64,000 bases of DNA, from NCBI GenBank assembly GCA_038087015.1, contig JASBNA010000008.1, forward strand, positions 186,001 through 250,000, read 5' to 3'. Below, piece after piece: positions 1 to 12,176 of this stretch. This DNA comes from Cerrena zonata. Its lineage: Eukaryota > Basidiomycota > Agaricomycetes > Polyporales > Cerrenaceae. Position 1 is the stretch's first letter; every line of letters starts with the position of its first letter. The translations under genes and the position numbers were made by a program. The notes beneath the pieces were generated by a model that had not been told where the DNA came from, did not search any database, and saw only the letters and a list, made by a program, of their open reading frames with translations.

Positions 1-167
1 AATACAAACTCGCCAAGAACAAGAACAACGCGAGCACTTACGAACCCACGTACTACCCACCCACTGCCCAGGACCCCGCTGCCGCACAGGGTCTCCTTCA
101 TACCAACAACGCCCAATACCCATACACCGACGCTGCCCACTCGTTCGGTAATCACAGCCACGCATAA
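1..167 (+). CDS. C-terminal end of an unidentified protein (5' truncated by window)
   Basis: An open frame (codons from position 3) runs from the left edge to TAA at 165-167. It encodes about 54 residues rich in Asn, Tyr, Ala and His, including the piece TYEPTYYPPTAQ and ending in FGNHSHA. The composition suggests a disordered C-terminal tail. No domain is visible and the protein cannot be named from this fragment. It is called coding because the frame is open to the edge, codon use resembles the neighbours, and AT-rich 3' UTR-like sequence follows. Confidence 0.6.
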   Translation, partial: YKLAKNKNNASTYEPTYYPPTAQDPAAAQGLLHTNNAQYPYTDAAHSFGNHSHA

Positions 168-732
168 ATTGCCTTATGATCGGCTTGCTTCACTTCGAGT
201 GAGATCGTGTGTGGATCTTCGTGTATGATTGTGACTTAGGAGCATCCCATATACATTTATAACTATCCAATGCTTGGATAAATGGGGCTGCTGTGGAGGT
301 CGAGTTGTACGATTTTCGGATGGAGGATTTGCATCATTTTTTTCAGTTTATCTATTTCCCCTCATCTTTTCGCTGTCACGTCTTTTTGTAGCATGCTCTC
401 GGTGTAATCACCCACCAATGGACTTTCCCTTTAACTACTAATTTCTCGTTGCCTCTCAAAAAGATCAGAATTGCTCTTGTCATTGCCAGTCGTTGTGTGA
501 GCCTGTGATCACTGATGTTTGCGCTGCCCGGCGGTGTGAGAGCGGCTATAGCATCACGGTGATGTCGGATGTGCGTATGTTCCGCTTCTGAATAACAAAC
601 TCACTGCCAGCGTTATGATGCTCCGTAGTAATGTAAGTGCTCAACATTTCGATACAAAGCAGGTCTGATATAAGAACAGTCGTAACGCTACATAGATGGT
701 GTCCAAACAAATCCAGGTTCTCGATCATTATT
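168..732. other. Intergenic, convergent 3' flanks
   Basis: This lies between the stop of the left-edge gene and the stop of the minus-strand gene at 733. It probably holds both 3' UTRs. I see no further gene. Confidence 0.5.
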
Positions 733-1373
733 TCAACCGATGATCTTGGGGTTGGCCTGTCCCTCCCTCTGCCTTTCTGCCTCGTCCGTACCTTCAGGTG
801 CAACAGTCGCGGCTTGCTCTTTCTCGCCCGCAGGGCTAAGATGCTTCTCTGTTCCAGTGGTCTCTCCTTGACTCTGGAATAGACCCTCGTCTTTCTTGGA
901 ACTCGCCCCTGGCTTGTCGTCGCCCGTATCTATAGATTGGAATGGGTTATGGGGCTGTGGATAGCATCCAGTGAGTTAAAAAGAGTATCCCAACAAAATA
1001 ATTGAATTCAGGAGAAATACCTCGTTCTCTTCGCGTTCCCTCCTCTTTAGCTCGCCTGTACGGAGATCGTGTCCATGTTGGACTTTCTGGGGTTTATGCA
1101 AGATCTTGCCGACTAGTTCTTCCTTCAAACCTTGAATCCTATCCGTGCCACTCTACGGTGTGATATTGGTGTTGGTTGGCCAATTATTAAAACGTGATTT
1201 GTACTCACGGCGCTGGTACCCTTTCCATACTCTGGTCCTAGACCAACAGCACCTGCGTGCCTCTGTGGAGGGTAACCATTATCAGGGGCAGTAGCAGGAG
1301 CTCCATCCTGCTCTGTCTGGGAGGACGGTACTCGAGTAGAAGAGGCAGGTGAGTTAACGTTAGGCGTGGACAT
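733..1373 (-). CDS. Small conserved hydrophilic protein of basidiomycetes, function unknown
   Basis: Three exons on the minus strand (1373-1209, 1152-1021, 954-733), joined in phase 0 with good GT..AG borders, encode 172 residues. The protein starts MSTPNVNSPASSTRVPSSQ. It carries a conserved-looking core with QRHAGAVGLGPEYGKG near residues 37-52, then GLKEELVGKILHKPQ near 61-75 and RTGELKRRERE further on. The rest is charged and low in hydrophobics, with no signal peptide or membrane segment. From memory, this arrangement (HAG.VG.GPEY, then GLKEE..GK...KP, then TGELK) occurs in small uncharacterised basidiomycete proteins. No function is assigned. Confidence 0.75.
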
Positions 1374-3292
1374 ATTGTTTTGTCTTATAGTAAGTTCTTG
1401 TAAATGCGGAATTATCTGTGATTTTGTAGATGACTAGTTGATCACTTGGCGTAAAAGAGAGGATGTGTGGGGCCTTCTGGAGTACGCACGCCCAACGTTT
1501 ATACTTACTCAAACTCAGGGAATTTGCTATTCCTGGCTTTTGGGTACGATGACGGCGAGTGGGTCAAAGTGACGTCAGGGTCGCGCTCATGAACTCAAAT
1601 CGAACTACAGCACCTTCCTTTTTCGTATTCAACCTCTGAGAAGCACTTCACTGGGTGGTTTGAGACTTTGGTTGTCAGCTCGATGTCTCATCCGAAAACC
1701 GGATGTTAACGATGGTTTCATTCCTAATTTCAGGTACGCTTGATGTTTCATATTTCCAGGATGCTACTGAGACAGCGGAGGGAAATCACTTGCTTATTGT
1801 TGTGCAAGTGCCATTGTGACTGATTTCACTTCTATTTGCTTGATTTTGTTGTGGCATGGAATTGCGATATGTAATCTCTGTTGTCGACTTGATTTGGACT
1901 AAGATGTCAGAGAATGACAGTCCATCCGAGTCGAAACATTTTTAAGACACGCCAAATGCAGTAGCCTTGGTGGCTATGATTTGCATTACGTAATCAATTG
2001 GTGTGCCTTGCGAGTTGTATTGGTCTTCGACCTAACTCCCTTGACAGGACTTCTTGAACACAACTTTAACAAGGGTCTTTTCGTGCCTCTTTCGTATGCC
2101 TTATCCGACGACGCTATCAAAGTACGCTGAACGTAGCATTATGGAGAAATCTCGCAAATCCTGATCACCCATTGTTCTTCGGAAGTTCGGACGACGGAAC
2201 TCAATATCTCCTCCTTTAACCTGCCAGGAGAAGTGCGAGCACCGCTCCGAAAGAATGCGTGGTGATAGATGAACTGTCGAGGAACTCTCACCATTTGTCC
2301 TTCCTGGGTATTTTCGTCATGCGGACTTCCTTATGGATTCATAAAGAACTACTCCCGTCATTCGCGGACGATAAAGCAATCAACAGCTGTCGGTTTCTGG
2401 CCGCGTTTCTAGACGTTTGACATGATACGTTTACGCCTCCATGATTCTAACTGCCAGTACCGTTGCGACGCAGTCACTACAGGTTCTGTGGGTGAGTAAA
2501 GTTAGGTAACGTTGCTCCTGAAGCTTGAAGTACTCCAGACACCCAAGTCGAATTGCTTGTGTGTTCAAGTTTCCACCTTCAAAAGCTCGAGATAAGCAAC
2601 GTGATCCTTTAATGAAAGTAATGTATCAGATCTCTGTATTGTGGCGTCACGATTGATCTGACTTTCAGGCGCTTGTAGGACTTGGGACCTGAAGGCAGAG
2701 AGCAACCGGGACTCGTTTACGTGCCAATCTGTCAATCAAACATATTACAAGAATGTTGACTCCGCTACCAATTGCCCAGAGTTGGACGGTACTCCCACGT
2801 CTTCATCCAATCGAAGTTCCTTCTGGGCATTATTTTGGGCCAAACACACTGGTGAACTCCGCACTGACACCATATCAGGACAGATTTGTTACGGTACACT
2901 AATATCTGAGATCAAAATGTCAGGACTCAGATGGCAAATACCTGCAAATATATACCGAAATGTTCAGACAAGTGAGGTAACCGAGCAAAGCGAGAACATT
3001 GAACGTGCACTAAATTCATTTAGGCATAGCCTCGGTGCTAACGTGCTCCCCTCAAATATCAGACTCGGACGCTTGAATTATTTTTCTCCCATTGTATTCC
3101 TTTCATACGGTACCTTGGAACAACAGCCCCCAGGCTCGACGGTCTACATATTAGGCCCTAATTGCCTGCCACCTCCTTCGCTCCTTTGAGTCTTGACTGC
3201 CTCTCACCTCACCCCTATTGAGAAACGCACCCTCTTCGTTGTGGACTTCGTGACATACTTTCCATTGCTCTAGCTTCTACTAGCGGTACAAC
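1374..3292. other. Intergenic region without a supported gene
   Basis: This 1.9 kb stretch separates divergent genes (733-1373 minus, 3293-4447 plus). A 135-codon frame at 2782-3189 starts only at TTG, shows no domain, and ends about 100 nt before the next gene; I do not accept it. The region probably contains both promoters. Confidence 0.4.
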
Positions 3293-4447
3293 ATGTCTCT
3301 CCCTACTCCCAACACCAAGCACCACGACTGGCTCCCAACCTACCGTGTTTCAGCACTCTGTATGTTTCCAACCACTACGATATTCACGAGCATTGTACTG
3401 ACATTTTCCTAGCTGCTGTTAGCGGTTTCTCTGTCATCGTTCTCGCCGTCAGCGCACATTACATCGCGCAGACGTTGACGGGAACTCTTTTCATCGATGG
3501 AATTCAGGTCTTACCAGCAGATAGCCCCGATAGTTTCTCAGTCTTCAATCTAGTCGTAGCTCTGTTCACTTTCATCACAGTACCTGCTATGTAAGTCATA
3601 CCTGTTCACGTCTCGCTCTACGTACGACTTACCAGCAAATTTTGGGTGGTTATAGGTTGACGATTGATCGCTTGAGAAAAGGAGCTGTTACCAGCTTAAT
3701 TATGGTCGAGCTTATTTGGTTCGGTTCGGCTGGTCTCTTTCTTATCGACCTGAACTCTCACTAATATTTCGTCGATCACGTTTAGGTGTTCTTTCAGTGC
3801 TTTGGGTCGCAGCAGCCGGCCTTACAGCAGATACCATTGGCCCGATCGTCGATCTCTGCAAGGTTAACCCTCGAGTCAAGATTCTTCAAAGAATGTGCAA
3901 GGACGGACAAGTCGCCGCGGCATTTGGGTTCTTGGCCTTCATTGCCCGTAAGCTCTATCATTATTATATCTATACCTCCTACTTATATACTTTCCTTCAT
4001 ATATCAGTCCTCTCCTATGTTGTCATCCTCCTCGCTCAATCCATCATCTCCTCTCAACACGGTTCTCCCGTCTGGAAAACCTCTGTCAGCCGAGCCAACT
4101 TCAAGGGCAGCATCGCACCTGTCCTTAACGTCGTACATCAAGGCGCCAACGCACTCCTTTCCGATACCCCGATGAAGGAGAACGTCGAGGCCGCATACCC
4201 TCCCAGCCAACACCAGGGCCAGCACGGAGCTACCCAACAACAACAGGCAGGTTATTTCAATGGTGCTGCCACCGGTAATACCACCACCTACACCCCAAGC
4301 CCAGTTACACAACAGACTCAGCTCCCTCAGGGATACCAAGCACCAGATGTTTCGTATGGGTATGATCAACAACAGACACCTCAGCCTCAACAGCCGGTTC
4401 AGGGCGGATATACTCAAGGACCACCTCCAGGTGTTGCTCAGGTCTAA
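3293..4447 (+). CDS. MARVEL-like four-transmembrane protein with Gln/Pro-rich tail
   Basis: Five exons (3293-3359, 3413-3590, 3656-3723, 3786-3947, 4008-4447) join in consistent phases to give 304 residues starting MSLPTPNTKHHDWLPTYRVS. Four hydrophobic segments are visible: SAVSGFSVIVLAVSAHYI, SVFNLVVALFTFITVPAML, WFGVLSVLWVAAAGL, and a last one around LSYVVILLAQ. This spacing is typical of fungal MARVEL-domain membrane proteins. The cytosolic C-terminal third is rich in Gln, Pro, Gly and Tyr (QGGYTQGPPPGVAQV at the end) and looks disordered. MARVEL proteins are generally linked to membrane apposition and trafficking; the specific role here is unknown. The WFG|VLS junction uses the donor after TGGTTCG. 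Confidence 0.8.
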
Positions 4448-5393
4448 AATTGTAGAGTCACGGATGCTTCTTGCTTTGTTCTTTTCTCCTCTTTCTTCCT
4501 CCCCGACATTCTGCTCGACGTCGAGCGCAGTCAAACTACTCCTGAATGATTCTCTTGCTTTCGTCCAAATACCATGTAATTTACTGTCTCTACTAGACGA
4601 GGTTCGCCAGGTGTATTATTCGTTGTTGACCCTATTCTGCGACCGAAGTATACCTCGCTACCTGCTGAATCCCTCATTGTTGCGCGTGGTGAGTGGTTAG
4701 TTTCTGGACAGCTCCACTCGCCTCCGTCATTAACCTATGTTTGATCATAGCATTCTCAGGGCAAATTTGCAATACCTAAAATCACATCTGACACGCATGA
4801 TACGTTGAGACTAGGAACCTAAATTAACTCGAGGTTTGCTTCCTTTCATTTGCAGCGGACCGTCGGGAAGCTCCCCGTTCATCAAACTATACACTCAGAC
4901 CAGAGGATTTTCCGCCGAAGCGTCACATGCCGAATGTCTACATGTTACACTATCTGGTCTCGACTCTTCCTACCAGTGCCTCGGTTAATCCAAGTTCCCG
5001 CATGACATACAGAATACACGGTCTTTTCCCTGCGTTGCTATACAAACCGCTATGATCTTTGTTCAAGCGATGTGTTGTTGGGTATGATATTACTGCTTAA
5101 GGCGGACCGAGCATACCACCTGAAGAGCAAGACTGCTGGAGTTCATTATGATCCCGCACGACACACATGTGCTGGTGGGTTGTATTTTTCCGTATTGTGA
5201 ATCCGCATAGTGCTCATGACAGTCTCTAGGCTACACGATGAAGCGGACTTCGCAGGTTTCTGTCATACACTCGAAGATGTCCATGTTATTTGTTATTTCT
5301 AGCTCAGAGCTTAAATACCTCGCTGTTTGCTCTCTCAAAAACTCGGACTTCCTCTAAAGTTCGCCTTATAGCTCTCAAGGTGCTCTATTCATC
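4448..5393. other. Intergenic, promoter region of the GH12 gene
   Basis: No supported gene. A weak TATA-like cttaaata lies near 5310, about 80 nt before the GH12 start codon. Overlapping frames at 4260-4700 and on the minus strand at 4004-4534 are shadows of the MARVEL gene's end. Confidence 0.4.
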
Positions 5394-6373
5394 ATGTTCA
5401 GCTCAAAATTGTCTCTGCTCGTCCTCTTCGTTCCTGCACTCCTCTCTCTGGCTGCACCCGCCCCCGAGCTCGAGGTCTCCTCTGACCTAGTTGCTCGTCA
5501 AACCGTCGATACCTCACAACACTGTGGTCAATGGGATACCGTCACCGCTGGCTCGTACACTCTGTTCCTCGACCTTTGGGGTAAGGACGGAGCTACCTCG
5601 GGCTCGCAATGCTCGCAGATCACGAGCTTGAGTGGTAGCACAATCGCTTGGAAGACAAATTGGAATTGGGTTGGCGGAAGTGGAGTGAAGAGCTTCTCAA
5701 ACATTCAGTTGAACCAAGGAATCAACAAGCAATTGAGTCAAATCAAGAGCATGCCGGTGAGTTCCTGCCTCCGAGCACAACTTGCATCAGATACTCATTG
5801 ACTACTTCCAATAGACGACCTGGCAATGGTCCCAAAGCACATCAGGTTCTATCATTGCTGATGTCGCTTACGACCTTTTCACCTCTAACACTGCTGGTGG
5901 TTCCAATGTCAACGAAATCATGATCTGGCTTGCTAACTTCAATGCCGGTCCTATTTCTGCCGTGTATAACTCCGACGGTACCCCTAAACCTGTGGCGTCG
6001 AATATCAGCCTTGGTGGACACACATGGAACTTGTACAGTGGTTCCAACGGCGCTAACAACGTCTTCTCGTTCTTGCCTACGAGTGGCACGATCACGAGTT
6101 TCAGTACTGATATACTGCCATTCTTCACGGTGAGACCTCGTATTGAAGATTCCAGCACTTTATTAGAGGCTGACCTTGTACCTTCGAAAAGTACCTCACC
6201 CAGCATAACGGTGTTAGCACATCCCAATTCCTTGTCACCGCTCAGGCTGGTACAGAACCAACTACGGGTACTGCCACTTTGACAACGTGAGTTTCCGGAC
6301 TTGAATACTACAACACGAACTGAATTAAATATCTTGCTCCCTTAGCTCTGCCTATAGCCTTGCGATCAATTAA
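5394..6373 (+). CDS. Secreted GH12 endoglucanase / xyloglucanase
   Basis: Four exons (5394-5756, 5815-6129, 6192-6286, 6346-6373) encode 266 residues. Residues 1-20 form a signal peptide (MFSSKLSLLVLFVPALLSLA), and VARQ near residue 34 may mark a propeptide cut. The mature part shows GH12 hallmarks: CGQWDT, a NWNWVGG stretch, EIMIWLANFNAGPIS with the likely catalytic nucleophile Glu, and TAQAGTEPTTG with the likely acid/base Glu. It ends SAYSLAIN, as GH12 proteins commonly do. The length matches a single-domain GH12 enzyme without a carbohydrate-binding module. Family members hydrolyse beta-1,4-glucan or xyloglucan outside the cell; which substrate applies here cannot be told. The last exon codes for only nine residues plus stop. 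Confidence 0.93.
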
Positions 6374-6788
6374 AGACATATATTTGGTCTGGGTAGGTGT
6401 ACTATCACAGCACCGTCCTCGTGTAGTCTCATGTTCATACTGGGCTCGGGAAATATGACATACGTTGTGACCTAACTTGCAATTCTGACTGGTGAATGAG
6501 GTCGAAATGGTTCTCCACATAATACACACTATACTGGAATCATTGAATGATAATGATGTAAATGTCATAACGTCAATTTTACGACGAGCGTTCAACTATA
6601 ACACGTGTGGAACCGCGTGAGACTTTCATCGGAATGTTTCACAATCAATTCTCAACATCGATTTGAATCAGCTTGTCACCTTGCTACAACTTCTCAACAG
6701 GTACGTGGTACACTTTTCATCGGTGCATCCTTGTGTTTATAGATGACAGATTCTTATAGACTTGTTCAAGCTATAACAAACACTACTT
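6374..6788. other. Short intergenic stretch, nothing recognised
   Basis: This holds the 3' flank of the GH12 gene. A minus-strand frame at 6308-6595 is low quality and overlaps the GH12 terminal exon. Confidence 0.4.
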
Positions 6789-7220
6789 ATGTTGGATCTC
6801 CGAAGTCACGAAGACGCAATTGCCACCCTCCAATCGGAAAAGGTGGAACTCTGGCACAAGCTTTTGAACTTCGCTCGGGATTTACAGAGAGGTCCTGACC
6901 AGCCTGGGTCAGGTGAACGCTTGGAAGCTGCCATTCAAGACCCACTTATGCGATATTACTTCTCAACGGCGCATTTTAGCGAGGCAGAGATCTCGTTCTT
7001 GATGAAGTTTCCTGCACCTAACGGCGAAACCTTCTGTGATGTCCTGGAGCAGAAATTACAGAATACTCGTAGCGAGATATGCACAAGCCATACCTTCCTT
7101 CCCATCATCACGGATTTCTTCCACACTGCACCGAACTTTTGGAAAGACAAATCGTTTGAGAAAAGGTACAAGACGTTCGAGAAGCAATGGAGAAAACGAG
7201 GAAAAGCGGGTGTACATTAG
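6789..7220 (+). CDS. Small orphan protein, uncharacterised
   Basis: A single uninterrupted frame of 143 codons starts MLDLRSHEDAIATLQSEK and ends QWRKRGKAGVH. The first 30 residues could form an amphipathic helix. The middle contains RYYFSTAHFSEAEISFLMKF and the end is basic. No known domain, signal peptide or membrane segment is seen. Amino-acid composition is protein-like, but there is no supporting homology. An upstream exon cannot be excluded, as the 5' flank has several possible splice sites. It may be the remnant of a larger gene. Confidence 0.4.
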   Translation: MLDLRSHEDAIATLQSEKVELWHKLLNFARDLQRGPDQPGSGERLEAAIQDPLMRYYFSTAHFSEAEISFLMKFPAPNGETFCDVLEQKLQNTRSEICTSHTFLPIITDFFHTAPNFWKDKSFEKRYKTFEKQWRKRGKAGVH

Positions 7221-7699
7221 GATATTGTTTATCCCTTACCAGAGTAATGGTTCAGTGACAGCAAATAGAGGCGGCATCAAGCTACAGCATAGGCTAATGT
7301 ATCCATATAGATATAGCATTGATATACGGGATCTGCCTTGAAGGCAATAAGTACATCATGGACAAGAACTTGAACTTGAAGGAATTTCATATGTTGTCCC
7401 GATTTGGATTGAGCGACGGAAATGTGACTTTCTCACGATCACGGGAGGACAGTTCAGGTTCGAACTTGAAGACGCGTTTCTACCTCATCGTAATACGGAC
7501 TAATGTGTACAAGACTTTCCAGTGAGTATTACAATCAATGTACCAGGTCTTCCCTAGACGACGAACTTCCCTCGTGTAGTTGTGGCGGGGCAACTACTTT
7601 CGTTGACACTGACCAGTGACATCAACAAAGAGTAGAATTAGGGTGCCCTCGTTTCCAACGCTTTGGGAGTTCGTTGATTCTAGGGAAATTCCGCGTCAT
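7221..7699. other. Spacer upstream of the F-box gene
   Basis: No supported gene. A 68-codon frame at 7319-7525 lacks any feature. The F-box frame is open upstream of its first ATG, back to a GTG at 7616, so a 5' exon could lie here. Confidence 0.35.
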
Positions 7700-9298
7700 A
7701 TGCAGAACTCTTACTTACATCAACCAGCATCACATCGCGTCCTATTTTGTGACGAACTTCTACGGCGAATTTTAGATCATCTATATGAAGTCGACGAAGA
7801 GTCATCTGGCTTGGACTGGGAGTGTAAGGATACGCTTGCATCTTTAGCAATAACTTGCAGGTCCATTTCGGAGCCTGCTTTAGATGTATTGTGGAGATTC
7901 ATCAGTGACTCTGAAGCTTTCGATACCTTTCTCCAAGCAACGAACATCCTACCAGATTCTCACAAATTAAATGTTAGTGTTTTCTCATCTGACTTCAAGG
8001 CTATCCTTGACTTGTATAATAAGAATAAACCGCTCCATTCCGGTGATCTTAAAAAATACTTTCACCGCATCCATGGCCTCCATGTTTCGACGAGTTTATG
8101 GACGGAACCTCTCTCACAAGCCCTTCAAACACAGTCACAACCTGTGTTCCCTCGACTAACGAAACTGGTTTTGTGTGTCGAATCCAAATTATCCGGTATG
8201 GACTCGATCTTGATACCAACCCTGCGGAGTTTATCGATCAAGGTCTCCACTACTGTGGATATCTCGCCTTCCGATCTTGTTCGTACATTTGTGTACAGGA
8301 CTCCCAACTTGAATAGCCTTCACCTCGAATGGCTGAATGACAATACGCAACATTCTGCCGAAACTCGAAAGGTTCTCTGCATGATAGTTAATCTGCCGGA
8401 ATTGAGGCACCTCTCGATGAATCTTGACATCCTTAAATGTCCAGAGTTTCTCCCCACACTTTCCTGTCTACGACATCTTGAAATACTGTCCCTCACAGCC
8501 CCGATTGTTGACAGGACTAAACCTCCTTGGGTATTTGTACCCTGTCATGCATTCCCGACTTTACATACACTACATCTGGAATACCCGATCAGGATGGTTC
8601 ATGCGTTTCTCTCTGCTCTTCGAGGTGCTAAGATAAGCAGCCTTCACATTACCATACAAGAGCCTTTCCTCCCCTCTGAACAATTCGCCCTTGCTAGAAG
8701 TATCACTTCCAACTTCGCATCCACGATCGAATCCGTCGCCCTCCAAGTATCCGAAGGATCAGGTTTCTTCTCTATTCTCGGAGACTTTAGGACCGTTTTA
8801 CCCCAATCTATCACACCCCTCATTTCAGCACATCTCACAGAGCTTCATTTGGAATACATGAATGCTGATGATGTAACCGATTCTCTTTGCAAGAGCATGA
8901 GCGAAGCCTGGCCGCGACTGCGCTCCTTAGACATCATGGCCGATAGGGACGTGCCTCAGCCACCGGCCCATATGGTCACATTGACCGGCTTGAAATGGTT
9001 TGCTCTCGGTTGTCCGGAGATAGACGAAATCTCGATGCAAGTAAACGGATTAGGAACTCATTGGGAAAATGAAATCGACGCGGCGTTGGAAATCAAAGCC
9101 TCTCGGTTGACGCTTCTCAACCTGCAAGGTAGCTCAGTAGATTCGCCTCTCTCCGTTGCAAAATATCTTCGATGGTGCTTCCCTCTGTTACGGAATGTAC
9201 GTTTCCCGAAGATTAACTTGATAGAAACACGAGACCTCAAGATCGTACACGCATTTAGGGAGGTTTGCTCACTGCTCGCTGATAGCAAAATAATTTGA
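7700..9298 (+). CDS. F-box protein with leucine-rich C-terminal region
   Basis: An intronless frame of 532 codons from ATG at 7700. The frame stays open further upstream without another ATG. Residues about 8-65 form the F-box typical of agaric fungi: HRVLFCDELLRRILDHLYE, then CKDTLASLAITCRSISEPAL and DVLWRF. The rest has repeated leucine-rich stretches (RLTKLVLCVESKLSG, LRHLSMNLDILK, LHTLHLEYPIRM, LTELHLEYMNADD), consistent with a divergent LRR or solenoid used for substrate binding. F-box proteins link substrates to SCF ubiquitin ligases through Skp1. These genes are greatly expanded in Agaricomycetes and most are uncharacterised. The substrate is unknown. Confidence 0.85.
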   Translation: MQNSYLHQPASHRVLFCDELLRRILDHLYEVDEESSGLDWECKDTLASLAITCRSISEPALDVLWRFISDSEAFDTFLQATNILPDSHKLNVSVFSSDFKAILDLYNKNKPLHSGDLKKYFHRIHGLHVSTSLWTEPLSQALQTQSQPVFPRLTKLVLCVESKLSGMDSILIPTLRSLSIKVSTTVDISPSDLVRTFVYRTPNLNSLHLEWLNDNTQHSAETRKVLCMIVNLPELRHLSMNLDILKCPEFLPTLSCLRHLEILSLTAPIVDRTKPPWVFVPCHAFPTLHTLHLEYPIRMVHAFLSALRGAKISSLHITIQEPFLPSEQFALARSITSNFASTIESVALQVSEGSGFFSILGDFRTVLPQSITPLISAHLTELHLEYMNADDVTDSLCKSMSEAWPRLRSLDIMADRDVPQPPAHMVTLTGLKWFALGCPEIDEISMQVNGLGTHWENEIDAALEIKASRLTLLNLQGSSVDSPLSVAKYLRWCFPLLRNVRFPKINLIETRDLKIVHAFREVCSLLADSKII

Positions 9299-10248
9299 GC
9301 TGACCGTGTTCCAGTACGTTAAATATTCTTATCTGTATACTTCATGGAACATATCACAGATTCATTTCGGAATCCGCTGAGGGAACTCATGATTATCGTT
9401 GTTCATCCTATCACACAATCCACTCCCAACACATTCCTGAAGGACTATGTACTTACATCCAACTCCTGTGGACAACCGTTCGCGCTAGAAAGAGAATCTA
9501 CGAACGCCACGTTAAAGCGTTCCTTGCAGCTCGAATCAGACGGTACTGTGTACCTCTTGTAACACGGTGCGTCCACTGAACGCTCGCTTTTTGTCTGGGT
9601 GCTGCCTGCGCATAGGCTGGTTAGAAGATAAAGACCGATTTCTCTCGACATGAATCTGTTTCCAGTGCCTCTGTCGAGCTAACAGCGGCACGTACGTGAA
9701 TGTTGTAGGTTCTTCAGGTTGTTTCTGCACGTCAATACATACGATCTATGGCTAGATGCCGCTTCAGAGAGATAATAATATCCGCCCAAGAGGATCATGC
9801 GCAGTAACATATCATCATAGCTTATGCACTATTATCAGCATACTATGGCAGCACCTTGCACAAGGATAGAATAGATAACTTCCGCCGAGGTGGAAAAGAC
9901 GTTAGTCCCCCGCGAACGCCAACACCAACGCACCTTCCATCCTGCCATAACAGTGTCAAAAAGTGCCCGGTTTCGGAGGGTGGGTCCATATATCGGTATT
10001 GGTTTAACATAAACCATGCTGTATTTAGATAGTCTCGAGTGTGACAGCATTTAGAATCTGTGCGCATGCTATGACATTGGTCATCCTTCAGTTCACACTT
10101 CCTGTGTGAAACTTCAGCGCTGATACCGATACTAGGTCCGACACAGAACTTGGAAGTTTCAGAATGATTATGGGATCCCGTATTGGTATTACAGAAGAAA
10201 ATCGAGTAGTCCTCCAAACACTCGGAGATCTTGAAGTAGAAACCTCCT
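9299..10248. other. Intergenic, convergent 3' flanks
   Basis: This lies between the stops of the F-box gene and the JmjC gene. Several short frames on both strands are mutually overlapping and featureless. No gene is supported. Confidence 0.4.
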
Positions 10249-11402
10249 CTATAGAACGTTCGCATTAAGCAGAGGATTAATATAGTGTTCTTGAGGTTCC
10301 AAGTCACTGAGCAAGAACCACCAACTGACGGCGGCGGTCCACCCCACCCTCATCTCTCCATTTGATCCCGCCGGATCTGGCGCCAGGTCAACGTTCTCTA
10401 CCCGATGCCACCACCGTTTGGGGATTAATAGTGTATCACCTTCGCGTACAAGGCAAGACAAGGCACGGTTGGATAATTCTTGAATACTTTCATTAGGTAG
10501 GTCGGGTTCGAGATGAATATCGAAGTCGCCTGTTGGTGTATGCCGGAGCGTAAGTTCGTGTGGTGAGGTGTTCCGAAGAGTGGTGTTTGTTTCTCGTCTG
10601 AGTAAGTGTGAAACAGAGGGCGGAAAGAGCGTGACGTGCTTTGCGAAACGTTTCGGGAGGGAGGAAGCTTGGAGATGGAACAAGTTAATATATGGATCGT
10701 AATGCAGAGGTGTCACCTAAATTCCTTTGAGTCGATAAATATGCAAGTCCGAAAAAGACTGGCATACCGCTCCAGTTGGCCCTATAAAGAAATTGTTGCC
10801 GTATGAGTCGATGGTGCATTCTTGATCTAAAGCTGACAGAACGGTTGGTTTGCGAATCAACCTCTTCAGTGCATTGTTACTCTTCGGGGTGGAGAAACAG
10901 AAGGATAAGCACACGAGGAGCAAGAATAAGAGTCCAGATGTCTTACGACTTCTCCAGGTCTCCACTGAGCGAGGTAGAGCTGCTTCCCGCCAACTAAACC
11001 ACCGTCGCTCTCATTGGACTCTAGCCAGTTGACGTAATACCCAAGGGGCATCTCCACACGATCGAATGAGCCCGTCGCTGCTTGATCATACCTTCCGTGC
11101 TCAACCTCTACAAGTGTATCGCCGCTCTGTTTGAGAACATCCGTGAGCTGCTTAGCTCGAGACAGTTGTTCCTTAGCTGGAGACGGTGACCGAAAGAGCA
11201 GTGGTACAGCATCCGGTGCGTCCACCAGTCGGCGAAAAGATGATAGTGAGGTAGGATTAGTTGTTTCTGGGAAGGTTATGACGGACTTATGGTCAATACT
11301 ATGAAACCCTCGACGAAAAGGGGGCGCGGGTGGGATACGTGTACGTCCATGGCTCCGTGTTAAAGCAGTGACACTTCTGCTACAACCTGCATGGGAAACC
11401 AT
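10249..11402 (-). CDS. JmjC / cupin-8 domain protein, likely Fe(II)/2-oxoglutarate oxygenase
   Basis: Three minus-strand exons (11402-10947, 10881-10768, 10716-10249) join in phase 0 to about 345 residues. The order fits a JmjC/cupin-8 fold: RRLVDAPDAVPLLFR (entry strand), KQLYLAQW, NNFFIGPTGAVTPLHYDPY with the H-x-D iron-binding pair, then LLIPKRWWHRVENVD with the distal His. Such enzymes hydroxylate proteins or tRNA, or demethylate histones; cupin-8 members are mostly hydroxylases. The second exon could instead start at 10863, giving six fewer residues. Upstream of 11402 a well-formed donor at 11461 joins in frame to another coding-looking exon beginning MMISSRHSSS, so the N terminus may be about 30 residues longer. 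Confidence 0.8.
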
Positions 11403-12176
11403 AGAAACTATGTCGCCTTTGTCAAGTACATTATTTTATGTATTAGCTAGTCTGGATATCATCGAAGTAACTTACCTAAAGCGCAACGTGAACTTGAATG
11501 TCTGGAAGAAATCATCATCTGCCACGCGATCAATGGCACCGAATTCCACGTGCGCGACCTAGGCCAAGGCCCTTTACCCCCTTGCAACCAAAAAATTAAT
11601 AAAAAATTGAGATCTAACAAAGTCGAGCCTAAAAACACCGATAATTCCGGGATTTTGTTACCGGAGGGGGACCAACGATGACCCACACATCTTAAACACT
11701 TGGGGCAAATTAGACAGCTAATGCAGAACGGTTCATGCTGGAGGTTATCAGATTACCACCTTGTTATGTCAGTGCAGATCGGATGTAACGCATGGTCAGG
11801 TCAGTCAAAGGACCGGAAGCCTGAAGGGGCAGGAACATATGTTGTCAAGGTGTAAATGACGCGATAACATAGAAATGGTGAGGATCGACGCGGTCACACG
11901 AGCAAAAAAAGTACAGTCAATAACAGGTCGTTTCATTTGCTAACTCGAAAACCATTAGTACTAATACGAACAACCAAAGTCTGCAGAACAAAAAGTACAG
12001 ATACACGTCTAACATCGTTGACGAACATACACTATCATTACGCATCAGGGAAGAAGGGAGGAAGGTCAAGGAATGCAAGGCGGTATACCACAGGCGTCGA
12101 TACCTGAAATAAGGTGAAGAAATAAAGCAAGAAAGCAAAAAACAGTCACGATCAGGCCCGCCTAACCACCATCATA
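11403..12176. other. Intergenic between JmjC and PTR2 genes
   Basis: The part next to 11402 may hold a 5' exon of the JmjC gene (about 11462-11545, minus). The remainder is the 5' flank of that gene and the 3' flank of the transporter. No other gene is recognised. Confidence 0.4.

Noticed and set aside
2782..3189. 135-codon frame upstream of the MARVEL gene
   Set aside because: It starts at TTG only, with no domain, no splice context and uneven composition.
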